Of a DNA stretch of 64,000 nt, positions 1 through 7,080 are shown piece after piece. How positions within the stretch are numbered: the first letter of the stretch is position 1; each line of letters opens with the position of its first letter. The stretch spans positions 372,001 to 436,000 of the forward strand of contig NZ_CP166730.1 of assembly GCF_041320665.1 (NCBI RefSeq), written 5' to 3'. Below the pieces are notes generated by a model. It was not told the DNA's origin. It saw only the letters and a program-made list of their open reading frames with translations, and did no database searches. The position numbers and the translations under genes are program-made. Source of the DNA: Comamonas sp. GB3 AK4-5 (GTDB taxonomy: Bacteria; Pseudomonadota; Gammaproteobacteria; Burkholderiales; Burkholderiaceae_C).

Positions 1-9
1 GGTAACTGA
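1..9 (+). CDS. rplV: Ribosomal protein L22, last codons (partial)
   Basis: The first nine bases read Gly-Asn-stop directly before rpsC. The gene before rpsC in the S10 operon is rplV, and from memory Comamonadaceae L22 ends in Val-Gly-Asn, which fits. Only two codons are visible, so this rests on gene order and not on sequence similarity. Confidence 0.45.
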   Translation, partial: GN

Positions 10-25
10 GGCCTAAAGGAAGAAT

Positions 26-895
26 ATGGGACAGAAAATCCATCCTACCGGCTTCCGTCTGGCGGTGAGCCGCAATTGGGCAAGCCGTTGGTACGCAAGC
101 AACCGTGACTTCGCTGGCATGCTGGCCGAAGACATCAAGGTGCGTGAATACCTGAAGGCCAAGCTGAAGAACGCCGCTGTGGCGCGCATTCTGATCGAGC
201 GTCCTGCCAAGAACGCCCGTATCACCATTTTCTCGGCACGTCCGGGTGTGGTGATCGGCAAGAAGGGTGAAGACATCGAGGCCCTGAAGAAGGAACTCGC
301 TACTCGCCTGGGCGTGCCTGTTGCTGTGAACATCGAAGAAGTGCGCAAGCCCGAAATCGATGCCAAGCTGATCGCTGACTCGATCACCCAGCAGCTGGAA
401 AAGCGCATCATGTTCCGTCGCGCCATGAAGCGCGCCATGCAGAACGCCATGCGTCTGGGTGCCCAAGGCATCAAGATCATGTCGTCCGGTCGTCTGAACG
501 GCATCGAAATCGCACGTACCGAGTGGTACCGCGAAGGTCGCGTGCCACTGCACACCCTGCGTGCCGACATCGACTATGGCTTCTCTGAAGCCAAGACCAC
601 CTACGGCATCATTGGCGTGAAGGTCTGGGTCTACAAGGGTGATACCTTGGGCCGCAACGATCTGCCCGCCGTGGAAACGCCCCGTCCTGACGATGAGCGT
701 CGTCCTCGCGGTCCTCGCCGCGATGGCCGCCGTGATGGTCGCGATGGTGCAGGCCGTGGTGCTCGCCGCCCTGCCGGTGGTAATGCGGCTCCTGCTGACG
801 GTAGCGACAAGGCTGCCGCCGCTGGCGCTGACTCCGTTAAGCGCGTTCGCAAGGCTGACGCGCCCGCTACAGCAGCGGACGGTAAAGGAGAATAA
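26..895 (+). CDS. rpsC: 30S ribosomal protein S3
   Basis: S3 sits in the head of the 30S subunit at the mRNA entry channel. The start [11 protein letters not shown] is typical, and a type II KH domain follows, with the GKKG loop at residues 78-81. The core ends near residue 212 at [10 protein letters not shown], where E. coli S3 (about 233 aa) also nears its end. This protein continues to 289 aa with a tail first rich in Arg, Asp and Gly and then rich in Ala. The start is set by an AAAGGAAG ribosome binding site 5 nt upstream. It belongs to the S10 operon and is followed after 2 nt by rplP. Confidence 0.98.
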   Translation: MGQKIHPTGFRLAVSRNWASRWYASNRDFAGMLAEDIKVREYLKAKLKNAAVARILIERPAKNARITIFSARPGVVIGKKGEDIEALKKELATRLGVPVAVNIEEVRKPEIDAKLIADSITQQLEKRIMFRRAMKRAMQNAMRLGAQGIKIMSSGRLNGIEIARTEWYREGRVPLHTLRADIDYGFSEAKTTYGIIGVKVWVYKGDTLGRNDLPAVETPRPDDERRPRGPRRDGRRDGRDGAGRGARRPAGGNAAPADGSDKAAAAGADSVKRVRKADAPATAADGKGE

Positions 896-897
896 AC

Positions 898-1314
898 ATG
901 CTGCAACCTGCACGCCGCAAGTTCCGTAAGGAACAAAAAGGCCGCAACACCGGCATCGCTACACGTGGCAACTCCGTTGCCTTCGGCGATTTCGGTCTGA
1001 AGTCCACGGATCGTGGCCGTCTGACGGCCCGCCAGATCGAAGCCGCACGTCGTGCGATTTCCCGTCACGTCAAGCGTGGTGGCCGCATCTGGATCCGCGT
1101 GTTCCCGGACAAGCCAATCTCTACCAAGCCCGCAGAAGTGCGTATGGGTAACGGTAAGGGCAACCCCGAGTACTACGTGGCCGAAATCCAGCCCGGTAAG
1201 GTGATCTACGAAATCGTGGGTGTGCCTGAAGAGTTGGCCCGTGAAGCGTTCCGCCTGGCTGCCGCCAAGCTGCCGCTGCGCACGACCTTCGTGTCCCGTC
1301 AAATTGGTGCTTAA
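898..1314 (+). CDS. rplP: 50S ribosomal protein L16
   Basis: L16 binds 23S rRNA near the A site and the peptidyl transferase centre. The 138-aa length is normal for the family, and the start [16 protein letters not shown] and the segment [18 protein letters not shown] are characteristic. A GGAG site lies just upstream, overlapping the end of rpsC. The downstream gene rpmC follows after 10 nt, so both are translated from one S10-operon message. Confidence 0.98.
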   Translation: MLQPARRKFRKEQKGRNTGIATRGNSVAFGDFGLKSTDRGRLTARQIEAARRAISRHVKRGGRIWIRVFPDKPISTKPAEVRMGNGKGNPEYYVAEIQPGKVIYEIVGVPEELAREAFRLAAAKLPLRTTFVSRQIGA

Positions 1315-1324
1315 GGAGATCAAC

Positions 1325-1522
1325 ATGACGAAATCTGCTGAACTCCGCCAAAAAGACGTGGCTGGCCTGGAAGCTGAAGTGAAGTCCTTGCAAAAGGCCC
1401 ACTTCGGTCTGCGTATGCAAAAGGCCACGCAACAACTGGGCAACACTGCGACCATCAAGGCTACCCGCCGCGACATCGCTCGTGCCAAGACCATCCTTGC
1501 TGAAAAGCAAGCCGCCAAGTAA
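1325..1522 (+). CDS. rpmC: 50S ribosomal protein L29
   Basis: This 65-aa protein has the helical-hairpin composition of L29, which sits at the polypeptide exit tunnel and helps dock SRP and trigger factor. ELRQKD near the start and [12 protein letters not shown] at the end fit the family. The start is the ATG 6 nt after AAGGAG. A longer reading frame begins upstream inside rplP, but its extra residues have no L29 character and were left out. rpsQ follows after 10 nt. Confidence 0.97.
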   Translation: MTKSAELRQKDVAGLEAEVKSLQKAHFGLRMQKATQQLGNTATIKATRRDIARAKTILAEKQAAK

Positions 1523-1532
1523 GGAAGCCGAC

Positions 1533-1802
1533 ATGACGGAAGCTAAAAAATCCCTCAAGCGCACCTTGATTGGCAAGGTGGTCAGCGACAAGCGCGCCAA
1601 GACCGTGACGGTTCTGGTCGAGCGCAGCGTGAAGCACCCGATCTACGACAAGATCGTGGTGAAGTCGAGCAAGTACCACGCTCACGATGAAGAAGGCCAG
1701 TACAAGCTGGGCGACACCATCGAGATCACGGAAAGCCGCCCGCTGTCCAAGACCAAGAACTGGGTTGCGACCCGTCTGGTGCAAAAGGCCGGTCTGCTCT
1801 AA
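1533..1802 (+). CDS. rpsQ: 30S ribosomal protein S17
   Basis: S17 is an OB-fold protein that binds 16S rRNA early in 30S assembly. The 89 aa include the family signature [18 protein letters not shown] near the N terminus and [16 protein letters not shown] toward the end. It is the last gene of the S10 cluster here: a strong intrinsic terminator starts 30 nt downstream. The gene that normally follows in the spc operon (rplN) is not present next to it. Confidence 0.97.
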   Translation: MTEAKKSLKRTLIGKVVSDKRAKTVTVLVERSVKHPIYDKIVVKSSKYHAHDEEGQYKLGDTIEITESRPLSKTKNWVATRLVQKAGLL

Positions 1803-1832
1803 GCATTCATTTGCTCTGACAGCACTGTCTTG

Positions 1833-1863
1833 AAAAGCGACCCACAATGTGGGTCGCTTTTTT
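1833..1863 (+). terminator. Intrinsic terminator after rpsQ
   Basis: A perfect 13-bp inverted repeat (1833-1845 with 1849-1861, core CGACCCAC/GTGGGTCG) with a 3-nt loop runs into a T tract. It ends the S10 operon transcript. Confidence 0.9.
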
Positions 1864-1927
1864 GTTTTCCGGGTCTTGCAAGCATGTCGCAGGCAGGCCG
1901 GAGGCACAACACCCTAGAGGACGCAAC

Positions 1928-2437
1928 ATGATCAAGGTCGGAGACACACTGCCCGCATGCAAGCTGATGGAATACGTGGAAGTGGAGGGCAATGGCTGCA
2001 GCATTGGCCCCAATCCCGTGGAATTGCCTCAAGCACTGGCTGGCAAGACCATTGCCCTGTTCGCCGTGCCCGGCGCCTTCACGCCCACCTGCTCGGAAAA
2101 GCACCTGCCTGGCTATATCGAGCAAGCAGCTGCGTTCAAGTCCGCCGGCGTGGATGAAATCTGGTGCCTGGCGGTGAATGACGCCTTTGTCATGGGCGCC
2201 TGGGGCCGCGACCAGCAGGCCACCGGCAAGGTGCGCATGATTGCCGATGGCGATGCCACCTTCTCCAAGGCCGTGGGCCTGACGCTGGACCTGAATGGCA
2301 AGGGCCTGGGTCTGCGCGCCAACCGCTATTCCATGCTGATCAAGGACGGCAAGGTGCTGCAACTGAATGTGGAAGCACCGGGCAAGTTCGAAGTCAGCGA
2401 TGCCGCCACGCTGCTGGGCCAGGCCAAGGTGGCCTGA
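1928..2437 (+). CDS. Peroxiredoxin (Prx5-type)
   Basis: A thiol peroxidase that reduces H2O2 and organic hydroperoxides, probably in the cytoplasm because no signal peptide is visible. The active-site block PGAFTPTCS places the peroxidatic cysteine at residue 55, as in the Prx5/AhpC-TSA subfamily. Other cysteines are C11, C24 and C80; which of them resolves the disulfide, or whether glutaredoxin/glutathione does, cannot be told. The 169-aa length is normal. The start is the ATG after AGAGGACGCAAC; in-frame upstream codons overlap the preceding terminator region and were excluded. It is a single gene between two terminators. Confidence 0.93.
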   Translation: MIKVGDTLPACKLMEYVEVEGNGCSIGPNPVELPQALAGKTIALFAVPGAFTPTCSEKHLPGYIEQAAAFKSAGVDEIWCLAVNDAFVMGAWGRDQQATGKVRMIADGDATFSKAVGLTLDLNGKGLGLRANRYSMLIKDGKVLQLNVEAPGKFEVSDAATLLGQAKVA

Positions 2438-2482
2438 GCGCACACAGCGCTGCGTGATCCATGCATGGCTCATGCACCAACC

Positions 2483-2508
2483 AAAAACGCCACATCCGTG
2501 GCGTTTTT
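2483..2508. terminator. Bidirectional terminator between the peroxiredoxin and GNAT genes
   Basis: An 11-bp inverted repeat (2483-2493/2498-2508) with five A on one side and five T on the other can end both converging transcripts. Confidence 0.85.
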
Positions 2509-2513
2509 CTTTT

Positions 2514-2545
2514 TCGACCGCAGTCTGCTTCGACCGCAGTCTGCT
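2514..2545. repeat. Two tandem copies of a 16-bp unit
   Basis: The unit TCGACCGCAGTCTGCT occurs twice head to tail (2514-2529 and 2530-2545), just beyond the terminator between two converging genes. It is probably a local slippage duplication. Confidence 0.8.
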
Positions 2546-2598
2546 GTGTTTCGTAGGCTTGGCGCATGTCCGCCATGTGGGCGGAGCGACGTCGCAGC

Positions 2599-3123
2599 CT
2601 AGAGAATGTCGGCCTTCAGGTAATGGGCGCCGGCAATGGGGCTGTGGTAGTAGGGGGGGATTTCCTCAAAGCCCAGCTCGGCATAGAGCGTGCGGGCAGA
2701 TTCCATCTGGTCCAGTGTATCGAGCAGCACATGGTGGTAGCCCAGCTGTTGGGCCGCCGTCAACGTGGCTTCCGCCAGCTCGCGGCCCAGGCCAAAGCCG
2801 CGGAAGGCCCGGCGCACATATAGGCGCTTCATTTCTGCGGCGTTGGGGTAGTCGCTGCTGTCCAGGGGGCGCAATGCGCAGCAGCCGGCGGGGCTGCCAT
2901 CCACATAGGCCAGCAGCAGACAGCCACGGGGTGGGGCGTAGTCTCCAGGCAGCTGTGCCAGCTCGCGCTCGAAATTTTGAAAGGCTAGGTCTATGCCCAG
3001 GCTGTCCGCATATTCCGTGAACAGGAGGCGAATGGCTTCAAGTTCAGCGGAAGTTGTGGCGGGCAGCAGGGCCACAGTGGGTCGGTCCACGGGGATGCGG
3101 TGCGCTTGGCGCAGAGTGGGCAA
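2599..3123 (-). CDS. GNAT-family N-acetyltransferase
   Basis: A likely acetyl-CoA-dependent acetyltransferase of 174 aa with unknown substrate. The acetyl-CoA pyrophosphate-binding motif A is seen as RGFGLG at residues 108-113, after the beta-4 segment AEMKRLYV (97-104). The C-terminal part YAELGFEEIPPYY matches the usual GNAT end (alpha-4, beta-7). The start ATG at 3123 is the longest in-frame choice; a shorter start is possible because the first 15 residues carry no domain. It converges with the peroxiredoxin gene and has no operon partner. Confidence 0.85.
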   Translation of the reverse strand: MPTLRQAHRIPVDRPTVALLPATTSAELEAIRLLFTEYADSLGIDLAFQNFERELAQLPGDYAPPRGCLLLAYVDGSPAGCCALRPLDSSDYPNAAEMKRLYVRRAFRGFGLGRELAEATLTAAQQLGYHHVLLDTLDQMESARTLYAELGFEEIPPYYHSPIAGAHYLKADIL

Positions 3124-3226
3124 AGACGCAGTGTAGCGGGCGCTGCAGCAGGCCGCTATCGGGACTAGGCCTGAGATAGTGCGAGCAGACCCTGGCAGAC
3201 CGGGCCGGCCAGGACGCCGCAGCGCA

Positions 3227-3907
3227 TCAGAAGGCGGGCGCGGCGGCTAGCTGGTAGATCCACCATGCCCCGGCTGCGCACAGCGCGGCCAGGCCCAGGG
3301 CCAGCAGGCGCTGCACCATGCCGTCGCGTGTGGCGCGTGTGCCAGCAGGGGCCGGCTGGTCGCCATGCAACATGGCTGCCACCATGCGCTGGCGGCGCAC
3401 CACGGTGTAGAACACAACGGCGCACAGGTGCAGTGCTATCAAGGCCAGCAGCAACCACTGTCCCCATTCCTTGTGCCAGGTGGTGGCCCAGCCGACGGTG
3501 TCGCCGCTGACAAAGCGGGTCAGCGGGCCGGAGAAGGCAATGTCGTCATCGCTGAACAGGCCGGAGCCCGCCTGTGCGCCAAGCACCAGCAGCATGCCCC
3601 ATACCGAGAGTGCGCCCAGCGGGTTGTGTCCGTTGCGGTCGCTGGCCGTTCCCTGGCCGCGCAGATAGCGCAGCAGCCGGGCCGGGCTGGGGGTGAAGGT
3701 GGTGAAACGCGACCAATAGCCGCCCACCAGGCCCCACAGGATGCGAAACACGAGCAATGCCAGCACGGCATGGCCCAGGCGCAAATGCCATTCCATGGCA
3801 TTGCCTCCCATCTTGGCGGTGACGACCAGGGCGATGACGCTGGCAGCCAGCAACCAGTGGAAGAGGCGGGTGGGAAGGTCCCAGATGCGGGTGGAAGAGG
3901 TATTCAT
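3227..3907 (-). CDS. Cytochrome b561 family membrane protein
   Basis: A predicted inner-membrane di-haem b-type cytochrome of 226 aa. The start RIWDLPTRLFHWLLAASV is the classic first helix, with the haem-ligand His in LFHW. Further helices follow (LGHAVLALLVFRILWGLVGGYW, VWGMLLVLGAQAGSG, LLLALIALHLCAVVFY) and a last one near the C terminus. The start is the ATG at 3907; upstream in-frame codons run antisense through the cytochrome c' gene and are not credible. It is divergent from cytochrome c', a common pairing in proteobacteria in which b561 may pass electrons to the periplasmic partner; that link is inferred from context. Confidence 0.9.
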   Translation of the reverse strand: MNTSSTRIWDLPTRLFHWLLAASVIALVVTAKMGGNAMEWHLRLGHAVLALLVFRILWGLVGGYWSRFTTFTPSPARLLRYLRGQGTASDRNGHNPLGALSVWGMLLVLGAQAGSGLFSDDDIAFSGPLTRFVSGDTVGWATTWHKEWGQWLLLALIALHLCAVVFYTVVRRQRMVAAMLHGDQPAPAGTRATRDGMVQRLLALGLAALCAAGAWWIYQLAAAPAF

Positions 3908-4051
3908 GGCCTCCAATGTATGCGCTAGCTTGCAGGTAGTGGCTGCGATAACGCAAAAAGTCGGATTTTGGAAATCTGGGTGACACGGCGATACTGGAGC
4001 CCGGGCCCCAATAGGGGCCTGATTGATACCACCAATAACCAAGGAATCCCC

Positions 4052-4501
4052 ATGAAGAAGACCCTGCCTGCCTTGCTGCTGGCGGCCTCCGCGGCCCTGT
4101 TGAGTGCACCGGCCTCCGCCCAGTTCGCCAAGAGCGAAGATGCCATCAAATACCGCCAAAGCGCCTTGTTCGTGATGGCCCAGCATTTCGGCAGCCTGGG
4201 TGCCATGGCCAATGGCAAGGCACGGTTCGATGCCAAGCTTGCGCAAGAAAACGCTGCGGTGCTGGACGCTGTGGCCAAGCTGCCCTGGAACGGTTTTGCT
4301 GAGGGCACGCAAGGCGGCAAGGCCAAGGCCGATATCTGGAAAGAAAAGGCCAAGTTCAACGACCATAGCAACCAGTTCGTGACGGAAGCGGCCAAGCTGT
4401 CTACCGCCGCCAAGACTGGCGATCTGGCGCAGCTGAAGGCCGCTTTCGGCCCTACCGCACAAACCTGCAAGAGCTGCCACGACGCTTTCCGTAGCCGATA
4501 A
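4052..4501 (+). CDS. Cytochrome c' (class II c-type cytochrome)
   Basis: A periplasmic four-helix-bundle c-type cytochrome; family members bind NO or transfer electrons. The 149-aa precursor has a clear Sec signal peptide (MKKTLPALLLAASAALLSAPASAQ, cut after residue 23 or so, at ASA-Q). The single haem-attachment motif CKSCH lies at the extreme C terminus (C139, C142, H143), as class II requires. The start follows AAGGAATCCCC. It is divergent from the cytochrome b561 gene, with 144 bp between the starts. A terminator follows at 4564. Confidence 0.95.
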   Translation: MKKTLPALLLAASAALLSAPASAQFAKSEDAIKYRQSALFVMAQHFGSLGAMANGKARFDAKLAQENAAVLDAVAKLPWNGFAEGTQGGKAKADIWKEKAKFNDHSNQFVTEAAKLSTAAKTGDLAQLKAAFGPTAQTCKSCHDAFRSR

Positions 4502-4563
4502 AAGCCACAGCGGGCGCAGCGAATGGCGGACATCAATCCGCTTGCTAACGCTGATATGCGTAC

Positions 4564-4588
4564 AAAAGCCAGCATGATGCTGGCTTTT
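4564..4588. terminator. Terminator after cytochrome c'
   Basis: The inverted repeat AAAAGCCAGC / GCTGGCTTTT with a 5-nt loop is followed by further T residues. It is symmetrical enough to work on either strand, but it is nearest to the cytochrome c' gene. Confidence 0.85.
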
Positions 4589-4767
4589 GTTGTTTATGTT
4601 GGGCTGAAGAATGAAAGCGGTAGCGCCCAAAGCTTGTCTACATTGATTTCCCCGCTGAAACCAGTCTGAAAGGTAAGCTGCCCATGCACAAAGTGCTCTT
4701 TGTTTTGCAGAAGTGCAGCCGGCGCAGCGCCAAGCTCAGGAGGAGCCTCTGCGCATAACACTGAGGG

Positions 4768-4811
4768 CGCGTAGCGCCAAAGAGGGGGGAATGTGCGCGA
4801 AGCGGCAGGGA
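4768..4811 (+). repeat. Degenerate copy F of the dispersed repeat
   Basis: The string AAAGAGGGGGGAATGTGCGC followed by GAAGCGGCAGGG resembles the 3' half of copy C (AGAGGGGGATGACGCGAAGC, then GGCTCAGGG). Only the last third of the unit is recognisable. It abuts the stop codon of the TlpA-like gene. Confidence 0.4.
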
Positions 4812-4814
4812 GTT

Positions 4815-5318
4815 TTAAGCCTCCGCCAGCAGCTTTTCAATCAGCTTGTGCAGCTCGGCAAAGTCGGGTGCGCCCACATAGGTCTTCACGATCTCGCCGC
4901 GCTGGTTGACGATGTAGGTGGTGGGCGTGATGCGGATATCGCCCCAGGCCTTGGCCGCAGCGCCGGTGTTGTCCAGCGCCACCGCAAAGGGCAACTGGCG
5001 TGACTGGGCGAAGTTGACGACATAGCTGGGCGGGTCGTAGCTCATGGCCACGGCCAGGGTGTCATAGCCCCGGTCCTTGTACTTGTTGTAGGTGGAGACA
5101 ATCTCTGGCATCTCGGCCACACAGGTGGTGCAGCTGGTGGCCCAGAAATTCACCAGCGTGACCTTGCCCTGCATGTCTGCCGTGGTGCGGGTGCTGCCAT
5201 CCAGCAGCACAAAGGACGACTGCGGCGCCTTCTGGGTGGCAGTGCCCCAGTACACATAGGCTCCAAGGCCTGCGATGGTGGCCAGAGCGACGCCGGCGAT
5301 CCAGTGTTTCGTTCCCAT
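4815..5318 (-). CDS. TlpA-like membrane-anchored thioredoxin
   Basis: A predicted thiol-disulfide oxidoreductase on the periplasmic side of the inner membrane. One N-terminal hydrophobic segment (about residues 7-24) is followed by a thioredoxin fold. The active site WATSCTTC has redox cysteines at 63 and 66, and the cis-proline loop is RITPTTY. Family members reduce apocytochrome c or cytochrome oxidase copper sites; the exact partner here is unknown. The ATG at 5318 gives 167 aa. In-frame codons further upstream add 42 residues without domain character ahead of the signal anchor and were rejected. Confidence 0.9.
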   Translation of the reverse strand: MGTKHWIAGVALATIAGLGAYVYWGTATQKAPQSSFVLLDGSTRTTADMQGKVTLVNFWATSCTTCVAEMPEIVSTYNKYKDRGYDTLAVAMSYDPPSYVVNFAQSRQLPFAVALDNTGAAAKAWGDIRITPTTYIVNQRGEIVKTYVGAPDFAELHKLIEKLLAEA

Positions 5319-5478
5319 GCCGCGATTGTGTACCAAGGGCCGGCCTGGGCGTTCATAGCCGACTTGGACGTGAGGCTGAGCAGCGCCTGCATCAAGCCTT
5401 GGATTACATCTGGCAGTGAGTGGGTACTTCGGGTATGACTGCATTTAATAAATGGCGCGTGCTGCCGATAATCGGTGT

Positions 5479-6060
5479 ATGACCAGTTCCATCGTTTCCC
5501 GTTGTGCTTCGCTTTTGTGGGTATGTGTTGCTGCCGCTGCGCTGTCAGGCTGCGAGAAGGAGCCCATGCTGAGTTGGCATGAGGTGCAGATGAAAGATGC
5601 GGGGCTGCTGGCCTACTTCCCCTGTGAGCCCGATGTGGCCCAGCGCAAGGTGGACTTTGGCATGGAGCAAGGCCCGGTGACGGTGAACATGATGGGCTGT
5701 GATGCCGTCGACTCCACCTATGCCGTCTCCCACTGGCTGCTGGACGATGCGCGCGAGGCCGACGATGCCCTGGCCTTCTGGGAGGCCGCGGTGCTGACCA
5801 AGCTCAACGCGGTAGACAGCGCCGAGGGCAAAAGCGGTGCGCCCTTTGTGCCGGCAGGCGCCATGAACCTGCCGCGCTCCATCCGTGCCACGGTGCAGGG
5901 CGTGGGGCCTTCGGGCTGGACTGTCACCACCCATGGCGTGTGGTTCGCCCGCAAGGAGGGGCGCAAGGCCCGCATCTACCACGCGGTCATTTACGCGCCG
6001 GCGTCGCAGCACAAGGTGGCCTCGCAGTTCTTCAAAGGCCTGGTGCTGCAAAACGAATAG
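5479..6060 (+). CDS. Putative lipoprotein of unknown function
   Basis: I do not recognise a characterised family. The 193-aa product begins with a lipoprotein signal whose lipobox is LSGC (modified Cys about residue 25), so the mature protein should be lipid-anchored. The mature part reads like a periplasmic globular domain: an early GLLAYFPCEPDVAQRKVDF, a possible disulfide between C50-region and C75-region cysteines, and a repeated VTVNMMG / WTVTTHGVW beta pattern. The ATG at 5479 was chosen because the signal peptide starts right after it. It is monocistronic between a divergent thioredoxin and the PTS genes. Confidence 0.75.
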   Translation: MTSSIVSRCASLLWVCVAAAALSGCEKEPMLSWHEVQMKDAGLLAYFPCEPDVAQRKVDFGMEQGPVTVNMMGCDAVDSTYAVSHWLLDDAREADDALAFWEAAVLTKLNAVDSAEGKSGAPFVPAGAMNLPRSIRATVQGVGPSGWTVTTHGVWFARKEGRKARIYHAVIYAPASQHKVASQFFKGLVLQNE

Positions 6061-6257
6061 CAGGTACTGCGCTTTGAGCCTGCGGCTCCCAGCGTTTTCC
6101 TTCTCGGAGCAGGGCGGTGTGCCGCTTGACTGTTGTCTGCGTACAACTGCCCCAGGCCTGCGCCCAGACGGGGCGGCAAGCTGTAGCCCAGGGGCATGCC
6201 GGGGGGCGCCTGCGGTCGCGGCCCGGCGCGCCATAATGGCCAGAACCATTGCGCTCC

Positions 6258-6710
6258 ATGACACCTGTTCGCATCCTCCTGATTGCCCATGCGCCCCTGG
6301 CACACGCCTTGCGCGACGCGGCCCTGCATGTCTTCAATGACTGCGGCGGCGGCGTGCTGGCACTGGACGTAGAAGCGCAGGCCGAACCCGAAGACACTCT
6401 CCAGAACGCGCGCAATCTGCTGCGTGACGTGGAGGACGCACCCTTGCTGGTGCTGACCGACATCTTTGGTGCCACGCCCAGTAACGTGGCGCTGCGCTTG
6501 GCCGAAGGCCGCAATGCGCGGGTGCTCACGGGTGTCAACATGCCCATGCTGCTGCGGGCTTGGTGCTATCGCGCCGAGTCCTTGGAGAGTGTGGCCGCGC
6601 GGGCGCAAGCCGGCGGCACGCAAGGCATCTTGCTGGCAGGTGGAAGCGCACCCCAGAACCAGAGTCCCCGTTTGCACCATGATTCAGAGCACCGTCACGA
6701 TCAGCAATAA
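6258..6710 (+). CDS. PTS EIIA component, mannose-family type
   Basis: A cytoplasmic phosphocarrier of 150 aa. The phosphorylatable histidine is H11 in RILLIAHAPLAH, and the block LVLTDIFGATPSN is diagnostic of the mannose-family EIIA fold. The start is the ATG at 6258; an in-frame TTG three codons earlier is less likely. The 3' end overlaps HPr by 32 nt, so the two are translationally coupled. No EIIB or EIIC gene is nearby, so the chain EI to HPr to EIIA probably ends in regulation rather than in sugar uptake; this is the known situation in Ralstonia and other betaproteobacteria. Confidence 0.9.
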   Translation: MTPVRILLIAHAPLAHALRDAALHVFNDCGGGVLALDVEAQAEPEDTLQNARNLLRDVEDAPLLVLTDIFGATPSNVALRLAEGRNARVLTGVNMPMLLRAWCYRAESLESVAARAQAGGTQGILLAGGSAPQNQSPRLHHDSEHRHDQQ

Positions 6711-6948
6711 GCTGGGCCTGCATGCCCGCGCTTCCGCCAAACTTACCAAGCTAGCCGGCAGCTTTCCCTGCGAGGTCTGGCTCTCGCGCGGCGAGCGCCG
6801 CATCAACGCCAAAAGCATCATGGGCGTGATGATGCTGGCCGCCGGCCTGGGCGCTGAAGTCACGCTGGAAACCGATGGTGCCCAGGAGCAAGAAGCCATG
6901 GATGCGCTGCTGGCCTTGATCAACGACAAGTTTGGCGAGGGGCAATAA
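6679..6948 (+). CDS. ptsH: Phosphocarrier protein HPr
   Basis: HPr accepts phosphate from EI on His15, found here in LGLHARAS, and passes it to EIIA. The regulatory serine (S46 in NAKSIMGVM) is also present. This is the site used by HPr kinase in organisms that have it; no kinase gene is in this window. At 89 aa the length is standard. The start ATG lies inside the end of the EIIA gene. ptsI follows after 132 bp that contain a large folded leader. Confidence 0.96.
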   Translation: MIQSTVTISNKLGLHARASAKLTKLAGSFPCEVWLSRGERRINAKSIMGVMMLAAGLGAEVTLETDGAQEQEAMDALLALINDKFGEGQ

Positions 6949-6993
6949 GCCCGGCGCGCGGCAGCTCCCGCGCGACAATAAGAGCAATACAAC

Positions 6994-7060
6994 GCGCACC
7001 CTCGTGTCCTGAGTCGGGATTGGTTCGACGAACTTCTATTTCAGGACACTATCGGTGCGC
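6994..7060 (+). promoter_or_regulatory. Structured leader RNA upstream of ptsI
   Basis: Three nested inverted repeats are seen: GCGCACC (6994-7000) with GGTGCGC (7054-7060), TGTCCTGA (7005-7012) with TCAGGACA (7041-7048), and GTCG (7013-7016) with CGAC (7026-7029). Together they give a 19-bp interrupted helix ending 20 nt before the ptsI start. No T tract follows, so it is not a simple terminator. A cis-regulatory role is inferred. Confidence 0.55.
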
Positions 7061-7080
7061 CACCACAAAGGATTGCCGGC

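Larger units (their letters stand above)
4502..4814. other. Gene-free stretch between the cytochrome c' and TlpA-like genes
   Basis: These 313 bp lie between two converging genes. They hold the terminator at 4564-4588 and, from about 4768, a degenerate copy of the dispersed repeat. I see no gene or promoter in the rest. Confidence 0.6.
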
